Shown here one piece after another: positions 53,816-62,565 of a stretch of DNA of 64,000 nt. Position numbers and translations under genes: made by a program. Source of the DNA: Eubacteriaceae bacterium (GTDB lineage Bacteria; Bacillota; Clostridia; Lachnospirales; Lachnospiraceae); assembly GCA_910574015.1 (NCBI GenBank), contig CAJSYQ010000003.1, forward strand, positions 124,001 through 188,000, given 5' to 3'. Below the pieces are notes generated by a model, which did no database searches, was not told the DNA's origin, and saw nothing but the letters and a program-made list of their open reading frames with translations. How positions within the stretch are numbered: position 1 is the stretch's first letter; each line of letters starts with the position of its first letter.

Positions 53816-54880
53816 ATGGATTTTGTATACAGATTTCCTGTTGTAAAGGGCATTCAAGCAGATAGAGTATACTATATAGCGATGGTGCCAATGAAGATGC
53901 TTCCCAGACTTTTTCCGGGAGAGGATGAATATGTACCGCCAGAGTATAGGGTACAGAGACGATTGAATGAGAGCAGGATACCTGTTATTAGCAGGTATAT
54001 ATTAAAGAACAGAAAGAACTATGTGTTTTCAGCATTGGCGGCTTCAATTGATGGTGAGTTTGAGTTTAATGCAGGAGATGTATCGGATGAAGTGGGAGTG
54101 TTGGAGGTATCTATGGATGCACGCTTCCTTTTAAACGATGGACAGCATAGAAAGGCAGCAATTCTTGAAGCTTTAAGAGAGGATGATACATTAGGAGAAG
54201 AGACAATAGCTGTAGTGTTTTACGAGGATAAGGGGCTCTCAAGAAGTCAACAGATTTTTACTGATTTAAATAAGCATGTTGTAAAAACTTCTAATTCGAT
54301 ATCGGAGTTATATGATTCAAGGGATCCGATTGCTGTGTTGACCAGAAATGTTATATCTAATATAGAATTTTTTGATAGGTACACAGATAAGGAAAAGGAT
54401 AATCTGGGTAAATATGCTTCTAATCTGTTTACACTCAATACATTTTATAATGCAAATAAAAGAATGATTGGAAAAAAAGAGGTAGATGATGAAGCGGAGC
54501 AGTTTGCTACTATGTATTGGAAGTGCGTTGCAGTATATGTAAAACCGTGGACTGAATTATCTGCTTCTCAGATTACCAAGGTAGATTTGAGAGAGAAATA
54601 TATTGTAACACAGGGAGTTGTAATTAAGGCCTTCGGACAGATTGGCAAGGTGTTCTTTGATGATAGGGAGCTTGATATAAACGATATATTGCAAGGACTT
54701 AAGGATATTAATTGGAGAAGAAATGCTTCGATTTGGCTCAAAAGAGCGATTCGCTCTGATGGAAGAATGATTGCAAATGAGAAGGCAGTCAGATTGATTG
54801 CGAATTGTATCAAAGAACAACTTGGGATTCCGCTTGATGAAGATGACAAGCAAATAGAGAATGATTTTAAGAATAATTAA
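53816..54880 (+). CDS. dndB: DndB, regulator of DNA phosphorothioation
   Basis: This 354-residue protein has the DGQHR-family motif LLNDGQHRKAAILEAL near 107, and FTDLNKHVVKTSNSISELYD after it, both typical of DndB. DndB controls expression and density of phosphorothioate modification. ATG 53816 fits GGAGG (53806-53810), right after the palindromic promoter. It is the first gene of dndB-C-D-E-A. Confidence 0.88.
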   Translation: MDFVYRFPVVKGIQADRVYYIAMVPMKMLPRLFPGEDEYVPPEYRVQRRLNESRIPVISRYILKNRKNYVFSALAASIDGEFEFNAGDVSDEVGVLEVSMDARFLLNDGQHRKAAILEALREDDTLGEETIAVVFYEDKGLSRSQQIFTDLNKHVVKTSNSISELYDSRDPIAVLTRNVISNIEFFDRYTDKEKDNLGKYASNLFTLNTFYNANKRMIGKKEVDDEAEQFATMYWKCVAVYVKPWTELSASQITKVDLREKYIVTQGVVIKAFGQIGKVFFDDRELDINDILQGLKDINWRRNASIWLKRAIRSDGRMIANEKAVRLIANCIKEQLGIPLDEDDKQIENDFKNN

Positions 54881-54895
54881 CTGGAGGATTGTTTG

Positions 54896-56470
54896 ATGGC
54901 TGTTGCTGGTAAGACTACAATAAACAAAGAAATTATAGAAGGAATGATGGAAACAGTCCGTAACCTATATTTGGCAGATGATATACCATGGGTTATAGGA
55001 TATTCAGGCGGAAAGGATAGTACAGCCACATTGCAGCTTGTGTGGTATTCGCTTGAAAAGTTATCACCGGATCAGTTAAAGAAACCGGTACATGTTATTA
55101 ATACGGACACTTTGGTCGAATCACCGGTTATTTCAAGATGGGCAAAAAAGTCACTTGAAGAGTTAGAGAGAATGTCTGATGAGAAAGGCATGCCTTTTGA
55201 AAAGCATATTCTGAAACCTAAGACAGACAATACCTTTTGGGTAAATTTTTTGGGAAGAGGATACCCATTTCCACGAAAGAAGTTGAGATGGTGTACAGAT
55301 CGTTTAAAGATTCAGCCTGTCAATAATTTTATTAAGGATAAAATTGCAGAGCACGGTGAGATTATACTTGTTATAGGAACGAGAAAAGCAGAAAGTGCCA
55401 ATCGTGCCAAAACGATGGCAAAATATAAAAAAATGCGAGTAAGAGAATTGCTTAGTCCGAATCCGAGTATGGCAAATGAACTTGTATTCTCTCCGTTGGA
55501 AGATTGGACGGATGATGATGTATGGATTTACCTTATGCAATACAAAAATCCGTGGGGATATTCTAATAAGGAGCTCATGACAATCTATAGGGGAGCTTCA
55601 GCAGATAATGAATGTCCGCTAATGGTAGAAAAGGATCTTCCAAGCTGTGGTAAGAGCAGATTTGGTTGCTGGGTTTGTACCATGGTAGAACGTGACAAAT
55701 CTATGGAAGCAATGATAGCAAATGATGATGAGAAGGCGTGGATGTATCCTCTTTTACAGTTTCGTAATGAGTTTGGGGATGAAAGTAAGGATCGTGAGCG
55801 AAGGAGTTTTAGAAAGATGAATGGCTCTTTGCAGGGAAGCTATGAGCGGCTTCATCATGGACCATATTTGAAAGAGATTAGGGATGAATGGCTGGAAAAA
55901 CTATTAACTATTCAGAAGAATTTAAATGATAATTGTCCTTCGGATTTTGATAGTATAGAGTTAATCTCTGAGGGCGAGTTGAGGGAAATCAGAAGGATAT
56001 GGGTATTGGAGAAACATGAGTTTGATGATTCGTTACCAAAGATTTATGAGAAAGTTTACGGAAGGCCATTTAACGATCCTGATTGGATAGGCTCGCAGCT
56101 TTTCGGAAAAGACGAGTGGGAATTGTTAAAAGAAATATGCAATAATTCTAAATACGCCGACGAAGAGCTTTTATTTGAAATGATGTACAGTCTGATAGAT
56201 ATAGAGAATCAATCTACGGGACTTGATCAAAAAAAAGGTTTAATAGACAACCTTACAAAAGTGATCAAGAGGAATTTTTACGCAAATGAAACGGATGCTA
56301 CGAACTATTATGCTGAACAGACTAAAAGAAAAAGGGAATTCGGTGGCACTTATAATGAGAAATTCCTTGAACCGGCTATGGTAAAGGAAGAAGCAAATTA
56401 TAATGTTAATCCGGATGATGAAATTGACATTGGAATAGATGAAGGAGAGGAGGCTGGCTATGATAATTAG
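54896..56470 (+). CDS. dndC: DndC, PP-loop ATPase of phosphorothioation
   Basis: This 524-residue protein has the PP-loop GYSGGKDSTATLQLVW near 34, like PAPS reductase, and a Cys set in NECPLMVEKDLPSCGKSRFG, CWVC (four Cys, iron-sulfur cluster expected). DndC helps pass sulfur into the DNA backbone. ATG 54896 fits GGAGG (54883-54887). Its end overlaps dndD by 11 bases. Confidence 0.93.
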   Translation: MAVAGKTTINKEIIEGMMETVRNLYLADDIPWVIGYSGGKDSTATLQLVWYSLEKLSPDQLKKPVHVINTDTLVESPVISRWAKKSLEELERMSDEKGMPFEKHILKPKTDNTFWVNFLGRGYPFPRKKLRWCTDRLKIQPVNNFIKDKIAEHGEIILVIGTRKAESANRAKTMAKYKKMRVRELLSPNPSMANELVFSPLEDWTDDDVWIYLMQYKNPWGYSNKELMTIYRGASADNECPLMVEKDLPSCGKSRFGCWVCTMVERDKSMEAMIANDDEKAWMYPLLQFRNEFGDESKDRERRSFRKMNGSLQGSYERLHHGPYLKEIRDEWLEKLLTIQKNLNDNCPSDFDSIELISEGELREIRRIWVLEKHEFDDSLPKIYEKVYGRPFNDPDWIGSQLFGKDEWELLKEICNNSKYADEELLFEMMYSLIDIENQSTGLDQKKGLIDNLTKVIKRNFYANETDATNYYAEQTKRKREFGGTYNEKFLEPAMVKEEANYNVNPDDEIDIGIDEGEEAGYDN

Positions 56471-58397
56471 AAACCTCGTGCTACATAACTTTGGTATTTA
56501 TGCGGGAACAAATGAGTTTACCTTTGATGGAAATAAGAATGTTGTGTTAATTGGCGGAATGAATGGTCGAGGTAAGACAACAATATTAGAGGCTGTATTA
56601 TTAGCACTGTATGGAAAAAATTCTTTTGCATATACCGAAAGTAAGTTTCAATCTTATAGTAGATATCTTGATTCGTATGTGAATAAAACTGATAGCACGT
56701 GTTCGACTTATGTAGCGCTTGATTTTGAAATGGATAGAAGTAAGTATACTGTTAAAAGAAGCTGGGAGGGCAATAAAAGAAAAATTAATGATAATATTGA
56801 TGTATGGCAGGATGGTAAGCCTAATGAGTTTCTTACCGAAAACTGGGTAATGTTCATGGAAAATCTTTTGCCGAGTGGATTATCAAATTTCTTCTTCTTT
56901 GACGGAGAAAAAATAGCTGAACTTGCAGCTGATAGTACAGATGAAAAATTGAAGGATTCTATAAAATCCCTTTTGGGAATTGAAGTATTGGAAAGCTTGG
57001 ATAGAAATCTGGCAAAACTGTTGAGAAAAAGTGGTAAAGAAAAGGAAAAAGTATTCAAGGAAGAGGTATCCTTTGAATTAAAAAAAGTGAAAGAAGATGC
57101 TGAACAGCAATTAAGAGATTTAGATGATAAAATACAGAGATTGGAAGATGAGCTGATTGTAGCAGACAAGAAGATAGAGCAAGCGAGGATTGAATACACT
57201 TCTAAGGGTGGAGATATTTTTGAAAAGAAGGAAGAGTATTATAAAAAAAGATCAGAATTGGCAGCAAAGCAATCGCAGCAAAAAGAACAGCTTCTTGATG
57301 CTGCAGCATCTGAATTGCCACTTGTTCTTGTAAGAGGTCTTCTTGAAGATTTGAAGAGTTCGGTAGAAAGGGAACGAGAGTCAAGGGAGAATAGTGTGGC
57401 GTTGAGGAAGATTCAGGAGTTTTACACCTCTTATAAAACGAACAATAATTCAGGGGATCTTGCCGAATTCATTCAGTATATGACCGATATAACTAACAAG
57501 TCAGATGAGGATATGATTTATAATCTGTCCGATTCTTCATGGTTACAGTTAGTACAATTATGTGACGGAAGACTTGATAAGAAAATAGTAGATACCAATC
57601 ATTTGTTTGAAATACGTGATGAGACACAACAGGAGATAGAAAGCACGGATAGTTTGCTTTCTGTTGAAATTGATGAAGAGAAGATTGGGAAAATCTATAA
57701 GAAGATTATTAAATTAGAGCATGATAAGAGCAAGAAGGAAGTTGAGCTTGAAGAATGTAGGAGAGAAAGACCACACCTTAACAATGCGCAGATAAAGGCA
57801 ACTACGGAATTCAATAGATATGTTGAGGGAATGCTAAAAAAATTAGAGACAAGTGATGATTATGACAGAATCGTTAAGTATTCTCATCTTGCAACCAGCG
57901 TGCTTTCAGAATATAAAGTAAAGCTTCAGGAGAAGAAGATTGGCAAATTGGCAGATGCAATGACTCAATGTTACAAACAGCTTGCGAACAAGAAGGGGAT
58001 GATTGTTCGTATAGAAATGGATCCTGTAAGTCTTGATCTAAAGTATCTTAATGATAAGGAAGAGGAAATTCCAAAAGAGCGCCTTTCTGCAGGGGAAAAG
58101 CAACTTATGGTTGTGTCTTTGTTATGGGCTTTGGCAATTTGTTCAAGCAGAAAACTTCCCGTGATTATAGATACACCTTTATCGAGACTTGATTCTAAGC
58201 ACAGGATGGCTTTGATTAAAACCTATTTTCCAAATGCCAGTGATCAAACGATTGTATTATCTACCGATTCAGAAATATATGGTAAGTATTACAGTGCTCT
58301 AAAGAAAAATATAGGTAATGAATATACGCTTGATTATAATGATGAAACAAAAAGTACTACAATTCAGACGGGATACAGATGGGAGGAAGAGCAATGA
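56460..58397 (+). CDS. dndD: DndD, SMC-like ATPase of phosphorothioation
   Basis: This 645-residue protein has Walker A LIGGMNGRGKTTILEAV near 30-45, LPSGLSNFFFFDGEKI near 135, long coiled coils in the middle, ABC signature RLSAGEKQLMVVSLLWAL near 540 and Walker B VIIDTPLSRLDSKH. DndD is thought to provide energy or open DNA for sulfur insertion. GGAGAGGAGG precedes ATG 56460. Confidence 0.92.
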   Translation: MIIRNLVLHNFGIYAGTNEFTFDGNKNVVLIGGMNGRGKTTILEAVLLALYGKNSFAYTESKFQSYSRYLDSYVNKTDSTCSTYVALDFEMDRSKYTVKRSWEGNKRKINDNIDVWQDGKPNEFLTENWVMFMENLLPSGLSNFFFFDGEKIAELAADSTDEKLKDSIKSLLGIEVLESLDRNLAKLLRKSGKEKEKVFKEEVSFELKKVKEDAEQQLRDLDDKIQRLEDELIVADKKIEQARIEYTSKGGDIFEKKEEYYKKRSELAAKQSQQKEQLLDAAASELPLVLVRGLLEDLKSSVERERESRENSVALRKIQEFYTSYKTNNNSGDLAEFIQYMTDITNKSDEDMIYNLSDSSWLQLVQLCDGRLDKKIVDTNHLFEIRDETQQEIESTDSLLSVEIDEEKIGKIYKKIIKLEHDKSKKEVELEECRRERPHLNNAQIKATTEFNRYVEGMLKKLETSDDYDRIVKYSHLATSVLSEYKVKLQEKKIGKLADAMTQCYKQLANKKGMIVRIEMDPVSLDLKYLNDKEEEIPKERLSAGEKQLMVVSLLWALAICSSRKLPVIIDTPLSRLDSKHRMALIKTYFPNASDQTIVLSTDSEIYGKYYSALKKNIGNEYTLDYNDETKSTTIQTGYRWEEEQ

Positions 58398-58774
58398 TAG
58401 TGAGACAGATTCGTTTATCAAATCATGCGAAAGAAAGATTGTCAAGATTGAAAGGAAAGACAGGAATTAAAAATTGGAATGTTCTTTGTAGATGGGCATA
58501 TTGTTATTCTTTGAAAGAGAATACTATTCCGACACCTGAAAATATAGATGGGGACAGTAATGTAGAAATGTCTTGGTACACATTTGCCGGGGAATATAGT
58601 GATCTTTATGAGGCATTGATTATTGCATGGTGTAAAAAGATGGATATTCCTACTGATAATGAAACTATGGCTAAGTATATTAAAATGCATATTGAAAGAG
58701 GAATATCTTACTTGTCGGGAACCAATTTTATCAGGGAGCTTGATGATTTGTTAAGATTAGGAGCAGCGGGATAA
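58394..58774 (+). CDS. dndE: DndE, DNA-binding subunit of phosphorothioation
   Basis: This 126-residue protein has the DndE core KERLSRLKGKTGIKNWNVLC, RWAYCYSL. DndE binds nicked DNA as an oligomer in other systems. GGGAGG fits ATG 58394. It overlaps dndD by 4 bases and dndA by one (TAATG). Confidence 0.92.
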   Translation: MIVRQIRLSNHAKERLSRLKGKTGIKNWNVLCRWAYCYSLKENTIPTPENIDGDSNVEMSWYTFAGEYSDLYEALIIAWCKKMDIPTDNETMAKYIKMHIERGISYLSGTNFIRELDDLLRLGAAG

Positions 58775-59922
58775 TGAGTGTGTATTTAGATTATAATGCC
58801 TCAGCACCGATTGATAGCCGTGTTGTGGATTTTATGATGGATATTTACAAAAATAATATCGGAAATGCTGACAGCAGGACACATGACTATGGGGATCGTG
58901 CAAGGGTTATAGTGGAAAATGCGAGGAAGCAAGTGGGGGTATTGTTGGGCGTTCCTCCAGAAGATGTGTTCTTTACGAGTGGGGCAACAGAGAGTAATAA
59001 TATTGCGATTCAAGGACTTAGGGAATATGCTGAGAAAACAGGTAAGAAGCACATAATTACTACCAGCATAGAGCATAAGGCAGTATTGGAAACCGCTAAG
59101 CATATGAGTGAGCATGGCTATAGAGTTGATTTTGTGTCTCCCGACCGCACGGGGCGAGTATCGGCGGATGAGATAATCGAATTGATTGATGATGATACGT
59201 TATTAGTATCTATAATGCATGTGAATAATGAGACTGGAGTAATCCAACCTGTAAAAGAAATAGAAAGTAGGCTTGCAGATCAGGATGTTTTGTTTCATAT
59301 TGATGCAACTCAAAGTTGTGGCAAGTTGGTGGAGGAAATAAGAGAAATTCCATATGATATGCTTTCCTTCAGCAGTCACAAGATGTATGGACCACAGGGA
59401 ATAGGAGCATTGGTGTTGCGCAGAAAAAATTATAAGTTGCCTCCAGTTAAGTCAATCATGTATGGAGGGCAGCAGGAACATGGAATTAGTCCGGGGACGA
59501 TTCCAGTAGCATTGGTCGGTGGCTTTGGGAAAGCATGCGAGTTAGCTGTTGCAGAATATAAAGAAGATGAAGCAAACAATAGTGCCATTAAAGATATGTT
59601 AATTAAAATGCTGAATGAATCTGGAATAAAATATAGAATAAATGGTAGTTTGGAATATTCTATATCCTCAACTCTGAATATACAAATTGAGGGAGTGTCA
59701 TCAGAAGCTTTAATGTTGTCAAGTAAGCAGTACTGTGGGATATCAAATGGTTCGGCATGCACATCAAGTAATTATTCGCCAAGTTATGTGCTTGTGGCTA
59801 TGGGAATGTCAGAGGAAAGTGTAGATCAGTCAATTAGGCTTAGCTGGGGAAGGAATACAGATGTTGAAATATTGAAGGATAATTTTGAAAAATTATTGGG
59901 AGTGGCAAAGGAGCTTGTTTAG
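58774..59922 (+). CDS. dndA: DndA, cysteine desulfurase
   Basis: This 382-residue PLP enzyme supplies sulfur from cysteine. It has MSVYLDYNASAPIDSRVVDF at the start, the PLP region TSGATESNNIAI, the PLP lysine in SFSSHKMYGPQG near 203 and the persulfide Cys in NGSACTSSN near 328. In many dnd loci dndA stands apart or is replaced by a host IscS; here it closes the operon. Confidence 0.93.
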   Translation: MSVYLDYNASAPIDSRVVDFMMDIYKNNIGNADSRTHDYGDRARVIVENARKQVGVLLGVPPEDVFFTSGATESNNIAIQGLREYAEKTGKKHIITTSIEHKAVLETAKHMSEHGYRVDFVSPDRTGRVSADEIIELIDDDTLLVSIMHVNNETGVIQPVKEIESRLADQDVLFHIDATQSCGKLVEEIREIPYDMLSFSSHKMYGPQGIGALVLRRKNYKLPPVKSIMYGGQQEHGISPGTIPVALVGGFGKACELAVAEYKEDEANNSAIKDMLIKMLNESGIKYRINGSLEYSISSTLNIQIEGVSSEALMLSSKQYCGISNGSACTSSNYSPSYVLVAMGMSEESVDQSIRLSWGRNTDVEILKDNFEKLLGVAKELV

Positions 59923-59943
59923 TTATGAAAGGAAGTTGATTAT

Positions 59944-59994
59944 ATGGGTAAACGTATTATTGATATTTACTGTTTAATAATAGGATGTTTGTAG
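59944..59994 (+). CDS. 16-residue ORF after dndA
   Basis: ATG 59944 has AAAGGAAG upstream and encodes MGKRIIDIYCLIIGCL. A terminator hairpin begins at its stop. It may be a small hydrophobic peptide or chance. Confidence 0.25.
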   Translation: MGKRIIDIYCLIIGCL

Positions 59995-60025
59995 AAAATC
60001 GTCGCAAGTATAAGCGACGATTTTT
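59995..60025 (+). terminator. terminator of the dndB-C-D-E-A operon
   Basis: AAAATCGTCGC (59995-60005) and GCGACGATTTT (60014-60024) form an 11-bp stem with an 8-base loop and a T-rich edge. Confidence 0.75.
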
Positions 60026-60050
60026 ATGTGTTTTGTAAAACACATAAAAA
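60021..60050 (+). repeat. 30-bp palindrome upstream of the second dndB promoter
   Basis: TTTTTATGTGTTTT and its reverse complement are separated by GT. The core GTTTTGTAAAAC is almost the same as the core GTTTTGCAAAAC at 60107-60118. It lies just upstream of the -35. Confidence 0.8.
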
Positions 60051-60064
60051 AAATAAAAAAACAC

Positions 60065-60092
60065 TTGACAATATCCAAAAAACTGTTATAAT
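60065..60092 (+). promoter_or_regulatory. consensus promoter of the second dndB-like gene
   Basis: TTGACA (60065-60070), 16 bases, TATAAT (60087-60092): a perfect match to both sigma-A boxes. It is flanked by palindromes at 60021-60050 and 60104-60121, the latter in the transcript start region, which implies repression. Confidence 0.85.
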
Positions 60093-60103
60093 TGAGTAAA
60101 GAA

Positions 60104-60121
60104 AATGTTTTGCAAAACATT
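60104..60121 (+). repeat. 18-bp perfect palindrome after the -10
   Basis: AATGTTTTG followed by CAAAACATT. Placed about 12 bases after the -10, where a repressor would block the start. A half site (TTACAAAAC) follows near 60128. Confidence 0.8.
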
Positions 60122-60152
60122 ATGATATTACAAAACAACAAAGGAGATAGAA

Positions 60153-61451
60153 ATGTCAACTACTTTATTAGCCAAGCAAGGAAAGATGGGAAATACCACA
60201 TATTATCAAACAACGATGAAGGCGAATACAGTGATTACAACGATAGGTCTTGCATCTGAAATGGATCAGTGGAAAGATATGACGATTGATGAACGTATGC
60301 AGAGAGAGATTAATGGAACACGAGTTGCGGCTGAACTTGTACCATACATAATAAAAGATCCGGATTGGTTTTTTGGTTCTTTGATTATAGTTGTATATAA
60401 GGGCTGGGAAGAAATATATTTTCAGGATATTCAGGAAGTCACAGAAATAAATATGGCTGCGTACAAGGATGCATTGAAAGGAGCAGGATTCCTTACACTT
60501 CCCGATAATAAGAGACTTATAGCCCTTGATGGACAACACAGATTAGCGGCTCTGGCGATGGCAATAAAAGGGAAGAATGGTATACCTGGAAGTGTAGAAA
60601 GACTACCTGAACATCTTAAAGAATCACTAATACCGCATCCTGAAATAGGGGATGCCGATATAAGCGTTATTCTTATTGAGAATAAGAATATCAATGTGAT
60701 AAGGAAAATATTCAACAAAGTTAATCGCTATGCGAAGCAAACATCAAGAAGTGACAATATTATTACATCAGAGGACGATATCATTGCTATTGTTGCAAGA
60801 AAACTTTTTAATAGTCAGGATGGACCGTTGATAGCTATTGACGGTAAGGAGCTCATAAATTGGAAATCAAATACGATTGCTCAGAGAAGCAAACAGCTAA
60901 CTACGGTGAGTGCACTATATACAATTACTCAGACCATATTATCATACTATAATGTTGACGAGAAATCGTTGGTATCAAGCGAATTAATAGATAAAAGTTA
61001 CGATATCATGAAAAAATATTGGACATTGTGTCTTGAAAAAATAGATGTGTTTAAGACATATATTAAATGTGTATGCGAGGATAGACCGGTTGATAAGATC
61101 CGAAAAGAGAGTTTGCTTATGAAACCGGTAACACATATGGCCATGGCAAATGCAATTCTTATAGTTATTAAGCACGGTGTGGATTACGCATTAATTATTG
61201 ATAAGATTAATGCTATTGATTGGAGTTTTGAAAATCCTATGTGGTTTAATATACTTGTCACCAATACAAAAAGTAAGAAAATGATTACAAAGACTAATTC
61301 ATTGAAGCAGGCAGGTAAATTAATTGCTTATATGTTGATAGGTGATAAGTTTAATGATGAAGAAGTTAATGAAGTACAAGAGATTCTTAATGAGGCGGCA
61401 GGTGAAAATCAGGAGACAGAATTACCTGAGATAATAATGGGTCAATTATAA
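60153..61451 (+). CDS. second DndB-family (DGQHR) protein
   Basis: This 432-residue protein has LIALDGQHRLAALAMAIKG near 124-142 and KIFNKVNRYAKQTSRSDNII after it, the DndB pattern, but is longer than the first DndB. AAGGAG precedes the ATG. Its promoter has two related palindromes, so it may repress itself, or it may be repressed by the other DndB. It leads the zinc-ribbon and Mrr genes, suggesting control of the nuclease group. Confidence 0.82.
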   Translation: MSTTLLAKQGKMGNTTYYQTTMKANTVITTIGLASEMDQWKDMTIDERMQREINGTRVAAELVPYIIKDPDWFFGSLIIVVYKGWEEIYFQDIQEVTEINMAAYKDALKGAGFLTLPDNKRLIALDGQHRLAALAMAIKGKNGIPGSVERLPEHLKESLIPHPEIGDADISVILIENKNINVIRKIFNKVNRYAKQTSRSDNIITSEDDIIAIVARKLFNSQDGPLIAIDGKELINWKSNTIAQRSKQLTTVSALYTITQTILSYYNVDEKSLVSSELIDKSYDIMKKYWTLCLEKIDVFKTYIKCVCEDRPVDKIRKESLLMKPVTHMAMANAILIVIKHGVDYALIIDKINAIDWSFENPMWFNILVTNTKSKKMITKTNSLKQAGKLIAYMLIGDKFNDEEVNEVQEILNEAAGENQETELPEIIMGQL

Positions 61452-61485
61452 AATTCTAGTATGGCAAAGTGAGGAGGTGAGTGAT

Positions 61486-61707
61486 TTGGATAAGCCAATT
61501 TTAAACGATAATATGAAAGTTGTCACATGCCCAAAATGTGGAAAAATAATTCAAAAGAGTATAACAACTGTATCAGAGTTTGTATGTCCATGCAAATATA
61601 AATTTGATGCTATTGTGCAAGATGATTTTGTGATGTATTACAATCCAAATGATGGTAAATCCAAAGAACTCGCCACATTTTTTATTGAAAAAATATCAGC
61701 AATGTAG
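61486..61707 (+). CDS. small zinc-ribbon protein
   Basis: This protein of about 73 residues has CPKCGKIIQKSITTVSEFVC followed by PCKYKF: two Cys pairs of a zinc ribbon. GGAGG (61473-61477) fits a TTG start at 61486; a GTG at 61477 overlaps the site. It lies between the DndB-like and Mrr genes and is probably in one operon with them. Confidence 0.55.
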   Translation: MDKPILNDNMKVVTCPKCGKIIQKSITTVSEFVCPCKYKFDAIVQDDFVMYYNPNDGKSKELATFFIEKISAM

Positions 61708-61724
61708 AGGAGTGAAATGGGAAT

Positions 61725-62543
61725 ATGACCATAATTGAAGCAGTAAAAATTGTGTTATCTGAAAACGATGCTATGAGTAGTAAAGAGATTTATGAAGAAA
61801 TAAGCAAACGACAGCTGTATGAATTTGCGGCTAAAAATCCTCAGATGATTGTTAATGGTATGATTCGCAGGCATTGTTTACAACTTAATTTTCCAACTTC
61901 AAGTCCGGTAAAGTATTTTAGTATTGCATACAAAGAAGGGAAGAGTCTAAAGTATTCATTGTTAGATGAATCAAAAAAAGTTGAGCAGGATAATAATATA
62001 TCTGATTCTGCGATACATAATGAAAAAGAAATGTTACCAGAAGAGAAGATTCTTAAAGCATATAATGATCATTTAGAACAATTGTATACTACTGTGTTAG
62101 AATCTGTCATGGACAAGCACCCGAGTTTTTTTGAACAATTAATTGTTGATTTGTTATTAAAAATGGGATATGGATACGACTCAAAATCTGGGATAACTGT
62201 AGGTGGTCCGCACGATGGTGGTATTGACGGAATAATAAACGAAGATAAATTAGGACTTGATTTAATATATTTACAAGCGAAACGATATAAGGAATCTCAG
62301 AAAATAGGAAGTAAAGACTTGCAAGCGTTTGTTGGCGCTATGGAGAATGTCCAAAAAGGAGTTTTTATTACTACATCTTCTTTTACTTCTGAAGCAAAGA
62401 AATTTGTAAATAGACAGCAACAAAAGAGCATAAAAATAATAGATGGTAAATTGCTTGCAGAGTTGATGGTTAAATATGAAGTGGGAGTTAAAGTTAATCA
62501 AACATTTAATATTTATAAAATGGATACTTCGTATTTTGAATAA
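61725..62543 (+). CDS. HARE-HTH/Mrr-type restriction endonuclease
   Basis: This 272-residue protein has an N-terminal winged helix (AVKIVLSENDAMSSKEIYEE, about 1-80) of the kind fused to restriction enzymes, and a C-terminal Mrr-type PD-(D/E)XK nuclease with FFEQLIVDLLLKMGYG, the Asp in HDGGIDGIINED and the QAK motif in LIYLQAKRYKES (about 165-190). Mrr-type enzymes often cut modified DNA. Next to dnd it could cut DNA lacking or bearing phosphorothioate. Confidence 0.85.
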   Translation: MTIIEAVKIVLSENDAMSSKEIYEEISKRQLYEFAAKNPQMIVNGMIRRHCLQLNFPTSSPVKYFSIAYKEGKSLKYSLLDESKKVEQDNNISDSAIHNEKEMLPEEKILKAYNDHLEQLYTTVLESVMDKHPSFFEQLIVDLLLKMGYGYDSKSGITVGGPHDGGIDGIINEDKLGLDLIYLQAKRYKESQKIGSKDLQAFVGAMENVQKGVFITTSSFTSEAKKFVNRQQQKSIKIIDGKLLAELMVKYEVGVKVNQTFNIYKMDTSYFE

Positions 62544-62565
62544 AATTATTTATGGGAGAGATGGT

